From NCBI RefSeq assembly GCF_011065405.1, contig NZ_CP047056.1, forward strand, positions 1,572,747-1,636,746: DNA of 64,000 nucleotides. Reading direction: 5' to 3'. The notes under the pieces were generated by a model. The model was not told the origin of the DNA. It made no database searches and worked only from the letters and a program-made list of their open reading frames with translations. Positions 56,082-64,000 of this stretch are shown piece by piece. Source of the stretch: Succinivibrio dextrinosolvens. GTDB lineage: Bacteria > Pseudomonadota > Gammaproteobacteria > Enterobacterales > Succinivibrionaceae. Made by a program: the position numbers and the translations under genes. Positions within the stretch are counted from its first letter, which is position 1; each line of letters opens with the position of its first letter.

Positions 56082-57608
56082 CTAATTGCGTCTTAATGTT
56101 GGGAATAGGATTACATCACGAATGGTGTGGCAGTTGGTGAACAGCATAACAGTTCTGTCAATACCAATACCTTCACCTGCAGTTGGAGCTAAACCGTACT
56201 GCATTGCGGTAATGTAATCGTCGTCGTAATACATAGCCTCATCGTCACCGGCATTCTTTGCTTCTGCCTGCTGACGGAAACGTCCAGCCTGATCATCAGG
56301 ATCATTTAACTCTGAGAATCCATTACCGATTTCACGACCACCGATAAAGAACTCGAAACGATCAGTAAACTCCTCATCACCATCTGTTCTGCGGGCTAGA
56401 GGTGATACAACAGCTGGATAGCTGGTAATAAAGGTTGGCTGCTGCAGATTAGCTTCAACTAGCTCGTCAAACAGAGCAGTAATAAAGTGACCTAAAGTCC
56501 AGCCCTTCATAATCTCGATGTGGTGCTTCTTGCAAAGCTCACGGGCCTTGTCTTCATCCTCTAGATCAGCCATGGTGATGCCATTACCATACTTAACAAT
56601 AGATTCTTTCATGGTCAGACGATCAAATGGCTTTGAGAAATCAATATCCAGACCAGGCTCGCCTTCCTTACCATAGTGAATCTTGGTGGTTCCCAGAACC
56701 TCTAATGACATCTTCTTGTAAAGATCCTCTGTAAAATCAATCAGATCTTTATAATCATGATATGCCATATAGAATTCCATCATGGTGAATTCTGGGTTGT
56801 GGCGAACGTCAATACCTTCATTTCTGAAGTTACGGTTAATCTCGTATACACGTTCAAAGCCACCTACAACCAGTCTCTTCAGATAAAGTTCTGGAGCAAT
56901 ACGCAGATACATATCCATATCCAGAGCATTGTGATGGGTAATGAATGGCTTGGCATTTGCACCGCCAGGAATTACGTGCATCATTGGAGTTTCAACTTCC
57001 ATGAACATATGCTCGTTCATGTACTTACGAATGAAAGAAACAACCTTGGTACGAATCTCGAAAGTACGACGTGATTCAGGATTTGCAATCAGATCAACAT
57101 AACGCTGACGGCAACGGGCTTCCTGATCAGTAAGACCATGGAACTTCTCTGGCAGAGGACGAAGGGCCTTAACCAAAAGACGAAGTGCGCTAACATGAAG
57201 AGAAAGCTCACCAGTCTTGGTCTTGAAGGCATAACCGGTAACACCGATAATATCGCCTAAATCAAGCTTCTTGAATACGTCCTGATAAACACCTTCAGGA
57301 AGATTGTCTCTTGCAACATAAATCTGAATTCTACCGCCCATATCCTGAATGGTGGCAAAACTAGCCTTACCCATGATACGGCGAGTCATAACTCTACCGG
57401 CAATGGTATAAGTATTATGTTCTTTCTCCAGAACTTCATTGTCTTTATCTGCACATGCTTTGATGATATCTGATGAGAATGCGTCTCTACGGAAATCATT
57501 TGGGTATGCCTGACCTTTTTCACGAAGAGCATTCAGCTTATCTCTACGATCCTGCATTACGTTGTTTAAAGACTCTGCAGAGCCAATGTTTTCTTGTGCC
57601 ATTTTCAC
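56082..57608 (-). CDS. lysS: LysS, lysyl-tRNA synthetase (class II)
   Basis: A 508-residue class II synthetase. It has the anticodon-binding OB fold ([20 protein letters not shown]) and motif 1 around [15 protein letters not shown]. Motif 2 is [20 protein letters not shown] with [12 protein letters not shown], and motif 3 is [18 protein letters not shown]. It directly follows prfB as in E. coli. Confidence 0.97.
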   Translation of the reverse strand: MKMAQENIGSAESLNNVMQDRRDKLNALREKGQAYPNDFRRDAFSSDIIKACADKDNEVLEKEHNTYTIAGRVMTRRIMGKASFATIQDMGGRIQIYVARDNLPEGVYQDVFKKLDLGDIIGVTGYAFKTKTGELSLHVSALRLLVKALRPLPEKFHGLTDQEARCRQRYVDLIANPESRRTFEIRTKVVSFIRKYMNEHMFMEVETPMMHVIPGGANAKPFITHHNALDMDMYLRIAPELYLKRLVVGGFERVYEINRNFRNEGIDVRHNPEFTMMEFYMAYHDYKDLIDFTEDLYKKMSLEVLGTTKIHYGKEGEPGLDIDFSKPFDRLTMKESIVKYGNGITMADLEDEDKARELCKKHHIEIMKGWTLGHFITALFDELVEANLQQPTFITSYPAVVSPLARRTDGDEEFTDRFEFFIGGREIGNGFSELNDPDDQAGRFRQQAEAKNAGDDEAMYYDDDYITAMQYGLAPTAGEGIGIDRTVMLFTNCHTIRDVILFPTLRRN

Positions 57609-57626
57609 TTTCCTAAATTTCTAAGT

Positions 57627-58725
57627 CTAAAGTCCAGACTTCAGACTTGCTTCAATAAACTGATCCAGATCGCCATTCAACACTTTTGTTGTATCGCGAC
57701 ACTCTACTCCTGTACGTAAATCCTTAATACGTGCATCATCAAGAACATATGATCGAATCTGAGAACCCCAGCCGATATCTGACTTGCTGTCTTCAATTTC
57801 CTTCTGAGCACTCATTCTCTTTTCAAGTTCAAGGGTATACAGCCTTGCTCTCAACTGTTTCATTGCCTGATCTCGGTTCTGAAACTGGGAACGTTCATTC
57901 TGACAGGAAACAACAATTCCAGTTGGAATATGTGTTATACGAACTGCAGATTCTGTCTTATTAATGTGCTGTCCACCAGCACCTGATGCTCTGTAAACAT
58001 CTGTTCTTAAGTCAGCTGGATTGATTTCAATCTCAATATTGTCATCAACCTCAGGATAAACATATGCAGAACAGAATGAAGTATGTCTGCGATTATTTGA
58101 ATCAAAAGGAGATTTTCTGACTAAACGGTGTACACCGGTCTCGGTTCTGAACCAGCCGTATGCATGCTCTCCCTCAAAGCGCAAAGTTGCAGATTTAATT
58201 CCAGCAACTTCACCTTCTGACAGTTCTGTTACAGTAACTGTAAAGCCATGCTTTTCACCGAACTTAACGTACATGCGCATGACCATTTCGGCCCAGTCCT
58301 GAGCCTCAGTACCACCTGAACCGGCCTGAATATCCATATAACAAGGATCATTGTCGTTTGGACCTGAAAACATTCTTTCTATTTCCAGTCTTTCCAAAGC
58401 GGCTTCCAGTCTTTTTGCCTCCGCATTCGCCTCTTCGGCAAGCTCAGAAGAATTCTCCTCTTTGGCCATTTCATCCAAGGTCAAAAGATCATCGAATCCC
58501 TGATACAGATTGTCAAAATTCTTTACAACAGTTTCTAGTGACTGTCTTTCTTTTCCAAGTTCCTGTGCCTTTTGAGGGTCATCCCATAATTTGGGATCTT
58601 CTAACAGTCCATTAACCTCTTCAAGACGTTCTCTCTTGGTCTGAAGGTCAAAGGTACCCCCTTAATGCATCAGCTCTCTGTTTAAGAGCTTCAACCTGAT
58701 CTTCAATAGAGATTGTTTCTAACAC
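57627..58725 (-). CDS. prfB: PrfB, peptide chain release factor 2, with programmed +1 frameshift
   Basis: RF2 ends translation at UGA and UAA. The first 25 codons begin at a GTG at 58725 ([20 protein letters not shown]) and end at an in-frame TGA (58650-58648). A +1 shift there continues into [16 protein letters not shown] and a 340-codon body. That body has the GGQ motif in [15 protein letters not shown] and the stop-recognition tripeptide context [18 protein letters not shown]. The total is 365 residues, the family length. Confidence 0.95.
58648..58665 (-). promoter_or_regulatory. RF2 programmed frameshift site
   Basis: On the minus strand TTA AGG GGG TAC CTT TGA C. The AGGGGG acts as internal Shine-Dalgarno, CTT is the slippery codon and TGA is the regulated stop. 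Nearly the E. coli site. Confidence 0.95.
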
Positions 58726-58904
58726 GTTTTTATCTCTCACAATTAAAGTAAATTAAGTTTCGATTATATCAAAAACAAAGTGCATGTGCAGTCTTTGTCA
58801 CATTTTCATGTATTTTTTTGGCGCAAAATTTCCCCTCATGCAAATGGCTGAAAGTCCCTTAAACAAAGAATGTGTTATTATTACTAGAAAAAATTTATAA
58901 CTAG

Positions 58905-59762
<858 letters not shown>

Positions 59763-59774
59763 GCTACTAATATT

Positions 59775-59795
59775 GCCATGCCTTATAGGCATGGC
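59775..59795. terminator. hairpin between nadC and alr
   Basis: GCCATGCC-TTATA-GGCATGGC, perfect 8-bp stem between two convergent genes. The uridine tract is poor on both sides, so termination efficiency is uncertain; it may serve both. Confidence 0.55.
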
Positions 59796-59802
59796 TTAAA
59801 CT

Positions 59803-60885
59803 CTAGCCAAAAACAAAATCCACTCTTGGCATAACATGGCAAATCAGCTCATAAGGAATGGTATTGCAAAGTGCAGAGATTTTCTCTACTGGTAATCCCT
59901 TTCCCCAAAGAATAACCTCATCACCGACTTTATCAGTACAGTTTTCACCAAGATCAACAAACAGCATATCCATGCATACATGACCGGCTGTCTTTACATA
60001 TCTTCCATTGATAAGAACAGGAGTGCCATTTGGAGCTGTACGAGGGTAACCATCGCCATAGCCGCATGAAACAATACCGATAGAGGTATCCTTATCTGCT
60101 ACGTAATAGGCGCCATAACCAATCTTATCACCTTTTTTTACCTTATTTATGGCAATAAGATTACTCTTTAAGGTCATAACAGGCTTAAGTCCAAGATCTT
60201 CACCGGTTCTGTCTTCAAAAGGAGAGATTCCATACATAACAATTCCAGGACGAATCCACTGTGTATGGGAATTTTCCCAGTCAAAGATGCCAGCAGAGTT
60301 AGTAAGACATAGATCTCCCTGCATATCCTTTGCAAATTCAAAGAAATTAGAAATCTGAGTCTTATTGTATTCAACCTCAGCAGGAGTATCTGCAACTGAC
60401 AGGTGTGACAGAAGACCTAAAGGCTTAATAACCTTGTCGCACTTTTCTAGACGGGACTTTATCTTGGCAATTGTAGATTTATCGTTTGATCCCAAACGAT
60501 GCATACCAATATCAACCTGAACCCAGACATGTATAGGCTTTGAAAAAGGAACTCTCTCGATGGCCTCGACCTGCTCCATTGTATTTACAGCAGTGTACAA
60601 ATCATATTTAGAAATGAATGGAAGATCATCATCATTATAAAAACCTTCCAGAAGAAAAATAGGATTTTTTATGCCGTCGCGACGTAAATCCATTGCTTCG
60701 CCAATTCTTGCAACAGCAAAACCTTCAACTTTATCCTTTAAGGCATTTGCTACAGCGATAGCACCGTGTCCATATGCATTAGCCTTAATAACAGCTATTA
60801 CTTTTGAATCTTTTGCCTTATTCTTGATTACTTTTATATTGTGTATCAATGCCTGCTTATCAATTAAAGCAGTTACGCTTTCCAT
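59803..60885 (-). CDS. alr: Alr, alanine racemase
   Basis: A PLP enzyme making D-alanine for peptidoglycan. The 360-residue product has the PLP Lys in VIAVIKANAYGHG, HLSVADTPAEVEYNKTQ, IRPGIVMYGISPF and the C-terminal catalytic Tyr in KIGYGAYYVADKD. It follows dnaB by 22 bases, the common dnaB-alr order. Confidence 0.95.
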   Translation of the reverse strand: MESVTALIDKQALIHNIKVIKNKAKDSKVIAVIKANAYGHGAIAVANALKDKVEGFAVARIGEAMDLRRDGIKNPIFLLEGFYNDDDLPFISKYDLYTAVNTMEQVEAIERVPFSKPIHVWVQVDIGMHRLGSNDKSTIAKIKSRLEKCDKVIKPLGLLSHLSVADTPAEVEYNKTQISNFFEFAKDMQGDLCLTNSAGIFDWENSHTQWIRPGIVMYGISPFEDRTGEDLGLKPVMTLKSNLIAINKVKKGDKIGYGAYYVADKDTSIGIVSCGYGDGYPRTAPNGTPVLINGRYVKTAGHVCMDMLFVDLGENCTDKVGDEVILWGKGLPVEKISALCNTIPYELICHVMPRVDFVFG

Positions 60886-60907
60886 GTTTGTTATTCCTTA
60901 TAGACAA

Positions 60908-62359
60908 TTACTGTCTCTGATAATAATCATTCTCTGGTAGAGGAACTTCATCATCAGTTGCAATATAGTTAGCTTTATCATAGAAGGTGGTATATGCGCC
61001 CTGGAACTGCAGTTCAATATCCGCAGTCGCACCACTTCTGTTCTTACCGATGATCAAAGTAGCTTTGGAATCATCACTGTTTTCACCACGATTTACATCT
61101 CTGTCGATAAACATGATCATATCTGCATCCTGCTCAAGAGAGCCTGATTCACGTAAATCAGAGTTCATTGGACGGTGGTCCTTTCTAGCTTCAACATCAC
61201 GATTCAGCTGAGCTAGAGCAAAAATAGGAACCTCAAGCTCTTTTGACAGCTGTTTTAATGATCTTGAGATTTCACCAACTTCCTGTGAACGGTTGTCGTG
61301 CTTTGACTGACTTCTCATCAACTGAATATAGTCAATCATAATACAAGATAAACCGCCATTCTCTGCAGCAATCTTTCTTGCTCGAGAACGTAATTCCAGA
61401 GGAGTCAGATCAGAACTGTCATCAATATATAATTTTACACGGTCATTACCGTTTCCATCTGATTCGGTAAGCAATTTTACCTTACGAATAATATCTTTCC
61501 ACTGCTCAGGACTTACTCTGCCTGCAGCAAGATCTTTTCCGGACACTCTTCCGAAGGAAGAAATCAAACGCATTGCAATTTCATTGGCAGGCATTTCCAA
61601 AGAAAAAACCAGAGCAGGTCTGTGCTCATCAACATTCATTGCAATGTTGGAAACAATATTCATTGCAAAAGAGGTTTTACCAACACCAGGACGAGCAGCA
61701 ATAATGTTAAAGGTACCAGGTCTAAAGCCCTGTGTAATATCATCCAGATCTGTAAATCCGGATGCGACACCGTTCATCTTTCTGCCCTGATCAACATCGT
61801 CACGGATCTTCTTGATAAGGTTATAGGCCACTGTTGTCATTGGTACAGGACCTTCATCAACAGCAGTATTTGATTCAGCTAGCTTAAAGATCAGGCCCTG
61901 AGCCTCATCGTAGATTTCATCAACAGTAAGACCGTTAGGACTGTAGCAGATCTTTTCAATGTGTTCTGAAACCTTAATCAGACGGCGTCGTCTTGAAGTA
62001 TCACGGATAATTTTTGCATATTCACTGACAGCAGCGCTTGGTCCAGTAAGCTCAGTAAGTCCGGCAATATATACCATACCGCCAGCATCCGACAATCTGC
62101 CCTTTCGCTCTAGTTCCGCACAAAGTACGGTAACATTAAAGTCATCAGATGTGGCAGCTCTTGAAAGAATTTCTTCGTATACAACCTGATTTTTTGAACT
62201 GGAAAATTCAGAAACCTCTAACATACCAACAGTTTCTCGAACTTTTTCCAGTAAAGAGCCATCAAGAATAAGAGAGCCAAGAAAATTGTGCTCTGCCTCT
62301 AAATTTTTAGGTGGTTCCTTATAAGCGGAAAGTTCATCCTGAGAGTTATTCTTTGCCAT
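60908..62359 (-). CDS. dnaB: DnaB, replicative DNA helicase
   Basis: The hexameric fork helicase. The 483-residue product has the N-terminal domain (PPKNLEAEHNFLGSLILDGS) and RecA-fold core with Walker A AARPGVGKTSFAMN, FSLEMPANEIAMRLISSFG, Walker B ISCIMIDYIQLM-type and the late ESGSLEQDADMIMFIDRD. No intein or insertion. Confidence 0.97.
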   Translation of the reverse strand: MAKNNSQDELSAYKEPPKNLEAEHNFLGSLILDGSLLEKVRETVGMLEVSEFSSSKNQVVYEEILSRAATSDDFNVTVLCAELERKGRLSDAGGMVYIAGLTELTGPSAAVSEYAKIIRDTSRRRRLIKVSEHIEKICYSPNGLTVDEIYDEAQGLIFKLAESNTAVDEGPVPMTTVAYNLIKKIRDDVDQGRKMNGVASGFTDLDDITQGFRPGTFNIIAARPGVGKTSFAMNIVSNIAMNVDEHRPALVFSLEMPANEIAMRLISSFGRVSGKDLAAGRVSPEQWKDIIRKVKLLTESDGNGNDRVKLYIDDSSDLTPLELRSRARKIAAENGGLSCIMIDYIQLMRSQSKHDNRSQEVGEISRSLKQLSKELEVPIFALAQLNRDVEARKDHRPMNSDLRESGSLEQDADMIMFIDRDVNRGENSDDSKATLIIGKNRSGATADIELQFQGAYTTFYDKANYIATDDEVPLPENDYYQRQ

Positions 62360-62476
62360 TACGAATCCAGTTAAAATCGAAAAATTAGCTAATAGATTGT
62401 TTTTCTACTGCTCGAATATTTTAAGGCAAAATCAAAAACAGTTGGAAAATAAATTTGGAAAATGAGAAAGAAGAAA

Positions 62477-62553
62477 TGGCGCACTTGAAGGGATTCGAAC
62501 CCCTGACCGATCGGTTCGTAGCCGATTACTCTATCCAGCTGAGCTACAAGTGC
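62477..62553 (-). tRNA. tRNA-Arg (anticodon ACG), copy 1
   Basis: 77 bases with encoded CCA. Acceptor GCACTTG/CAAGTGC, anticodon arm ATCGG-CTACGAA-CCGAT, T arm AGGGG-TTCGAAT-CCCTT. A34 would be edited to inosine by TadA. Confidence 0.96.
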
Positions 62554-62580
62554 GTGCTTGGAATAAGTTTACTTTTGGAG

Positions 62581-62657
62581 TGGCGCACTTGAAGGGATTC
62601 GAACCCCTGACCGATCGGTTCGTAGCCGATTACTCTATCCAGCTGAGCTACAAGTGC
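62581..62657 (-). tRNA. tRNA-Arg (anticodon ACG), copy 2
   Basis: Identical to the copy at 62477, 27 bases apart, within the same tRNA operon. Confidence 0.96.
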
Positions 62658-62745
62658 AACCAAAAGTGTTACTTACGTCGCAAAATTATATCACCAGATT
62701 TCGAATTTGCAAGAAAAAATAAAATCTTTTTCAATCTCATCTGAG

Positions 62746-62840
62746 TGGCGGATAGAGAGGGATTCGAACCCTCGATACAACCTTTATAGTCGTATGCTCC
62801 CTTAGCAGGGGAGTACCTTCAGCCTCTCGGTCATCTATCC
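62746..62840 (-). tRNA. tRNA-Ser (anticodon GCT)
   Basis: 95 bases with encoded CCA and the long variable arm of serine tRNAs. Acceptor GGATAGA/TCTATCC, anticodon arm CTCCC-CTGCTAA-GGGAG. It leads the operon Ser-Arg-Arg, the same order as serV-argV in E. coli. Confidence 0.96.
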
Positions 62841-62860
62841 GCTGAAATTAAGCGAGACAT

Positions 62861-62889
62861 AGTATCTGATTTTTAACTATCAATGTCAA
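62861..62889 (-). promoter_or_regulatory. sigma-70 promoter of the tRNA operon
   Basis: On the minus strand TTGACA, 17 bases, GATACT, then the tRNA-Ser 20 bases further. A GC-rich discriminator is weak or absent. Confidence 0.75.
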
Positions 62890-62931
62890 GAGTTTTTTTA
62901 CGGCTCAAGGCATTGATATTAGTTAAGTGGC

Positions 62932-63105
62932 TTATTTATGGCTTTTATCTGAAGTATTTTCTTTTTGTGGAACTCGTCTGATTTCAACATCCTTAGGAGC
63001 TTCAATTCCAAGACGCACCTTTCCAGATTTTACTTCAAGAATACTAATAGTAATACCACTACTCAGCACGAGCTTTTCCCCTTCTTTTTGTGATATTACT
63101 AACAT
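62932..63105 (-). CDS. csrA: CsrA, RNA-binding post-transcriptional regulator (divergent)
   Basis: CsrA binds GGA motifs in mRNA leaders and controls carbon flow, biofilm and motility. The 57-residue product aligns without gaps to E. coli CsrA: LVISQKEGEKLVLSSGITIS, ILEVKSGKVRLGIEAPKDVE, IRR. The position between alaS (6 bases upstream) and tRNA-Ser/Arg is that of csrA in other gammaproteobacteria. R44 is present. The other key RNA-binding residue, R6, is Gln here, R7 is Lys, L4 is Ile and the G-D at 15-16 is S-S. The ribosome site is weak (AAAGAG), so it may depend on alaS translation. Confidence 0.88.
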   Translation of the reverse strand: MLVISQKEGEKLVLSSGITISILEVKSGKVRLGIEAPKDVEIRRVPQKENTSDKSHK

Positions 63106-63111
63106 ATAAGA

Positions 63112-64000
63112 CTAGACTCTTTCTGAAACAATTTTTTCAACTGAAGCTAAAGCCTTATCAAGACCTTCTGGATTAGTACCACCGGCCTGAGCCATATCAG
63201 GACGACCACCGCCCTTTCCGCCTACGTAGGCAGCAACTTCCTTGATCAAATCACCTGCTTTGAGCTTAGAAACAAGATCTTTTGAAACCGCTGCAATCAG
63301 GCTTACCTTATTATCCTCAGCTACAGAACCTAAAACAATAATGTAGGACTGAAGTCTGCACTTTAGATTGTCGATGGCAACTCTTAATTCTTTAGCACCA
63401 TAGTTTTCAATCTTTGAACAGATTACAGGTACGCCGTTTACATCATGGGCCTTCTCAACAAGAGAAGCACTCTCTAAAGCAACAATTTTCTCTTTGAGAA
63501 GCTCGTTCTCTTTCTCTAGAGACTTAGCATGATCAAGCACCTGCTCGGCCTTATCAGCAATATTTGAACTACCTCCGACCTTCAGTAAAGCTCTGGCAGC
63601 ACCAACCTCTGCAAATACCTCATCCAGATATTCAACTGCGGACTTACCTACAAGAGCCTCAATACGACGGATTCCAGATGCAATAGATTCATCTGACAGC
63701 AGAACAAAGACACCAAGGTCGCCTGTCATTGCTGTATGGGTTCCACCGCACAGTTCCTTTGAGAAATTACCCATTGAAACTACACGAACATTCTCTTCGT
63801 ATTTTTCATCAAACAAAGCAATAGCACCAGACTTCTTAGCTGAATCCAAATCCATGCACTCAGTCTTTACAGGAAGATTTGCCCGAATCTGTTCGTTTAC
63901 AAGGTCAGCAACTGCCTTGCGTTCTGACATAGTCAAAGGCTTTGAGTGTGAATAGTCAAAACGAAGACGATCGTTTGCAACATATGAACCTTTCTGAGCA
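63112..64000 (-). CDS. alaS: AlaS, alanyl-tRNA synthetase, C-terminal part (5' part beyond window)
   Basis: The frame is open to the right edge of the window. It covers the end of the editing domain (AQKGSYVANDRLRFDYSHSK, then the zinc Cys/His in ELCGGTHTAMTGDLG). After that come a coiled coil (AEQVLDHAKSLEKENELLKE) and the C-Ala/DHHA1 domain with the glycine-rich GGKGGGRPDMAQAGG. It charges tRNA-Ala and clears mischarged Ser and Gly. It is read together with csrA. Confidence 0.96.
   Translation of the reverse strand, partial: AQKGSYVANDRLRFDYSHSKPLTMSERKAVADLVNEQIRANLPVKTECMDLDSAKKSGAIALFDEKYEENVRVVSMGNFSKELCGGTHTAMTGDLGVFVLLSDESIASGIRRIEALVGKSAVEYLDEVFAEVGAARALLKVGGSSNIADKAEQVLDHAKSLEKENELLKEKIVALESASLVEKAHDVNGVPVICSKIENYGAKELRVAIDNLKCRLQSYIIVLGSVAEDNKVSLIAAVSKDLVSKLKAGDLIKEVAAYVGGKGGGRPDMAQAGGTNPEGLDKALASVEKIVSERV

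Overview
The window looks like the chromosome of a motile, AT-rich gammaproteobacterium. Evidence: a Vibrio/Aeromonas-type flagellar set (FlgO, FlgP, FlgT, FlrB, FlrC, FlgA, FlgM, FlgN, FliS), the synteny bamD / rluD-pgeF-clpB, alaS-csrA followed by tRNA-Ser(GCT) and tRNA-Arg(ACG), prfB-lysS with the RF2 frameshift site, and dnaB-alr. Several genes of the predicted AAA-ATPase plus PD-(D/E)XK family, a purL of the large type and heavy IS load fit a gut Aeromonadales relative such as Succinivibrionaceae. That placement is inference; no rRNA is present.

Layout. 1-8.7 kb: chemotaxis methyltransferase CheR (cut by the window edge, with a very long low-complexity N-terminus), flgA, flgM with a structured 3' UTR, three tiny membrane-protein genes, an orphan MoxR/CobS-like AAA ATPase, then flgOPN facing away from flgT. 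8.9-19.4 kb: tRNA-Arg(CCT), an IclR regulator, flrBC, purL, an intact AAA/PD-(D/E)XK gene, an Arg-rich 46-residue protein, fliS and a FliT-like gene.

19.4-50.6 kb is an accessory region. It holds a GNAT gene, a deleted IS, a MITE, a Tn7-like transposon of 4.3 kb (exact TGT...ACA ends, 5-bp target duplication, three 19-bp repeats per end, five genes) inserted in an AAA/PD-(D/E)XK gene, an IS4-like element, two divergent maf-type flagellin glycosyltransferase genes, a candidate type I toxin locus and an ISAs1-type element with a 9-bp duplication. A core block follows (clpB, pgeF, rluD, bamD, rluA). Then come two IS66-type copies with 8-bp duplications, one splitting a DUF4143 ATPase gene, plus a nucleoside deaminase pseudogene and a third AAA/PD-(D/E)XK gene that is frameshifted.

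50.8-64 kb is core: a long leftward run prfB-lysS-dapA-trmB-amgK-murU-djlA-djlA, then nadC, dnaB-alr, a Ser/Arg/Arg tRNA operon, csrA and the 3' part of alaS. Flagellar genes recur through the first 34 kb: FlrB/FlrC would drive middle genes, FlgM restrains sigma-28, FlgN and FliS are export chaperones, and Maf proteins decorate flagellin. CsrA lies in the same window as a flgM 3' UTR that carries two GGA-loop hairpins. Almost every broken gene is in the accessory region, while all long core genes read through.
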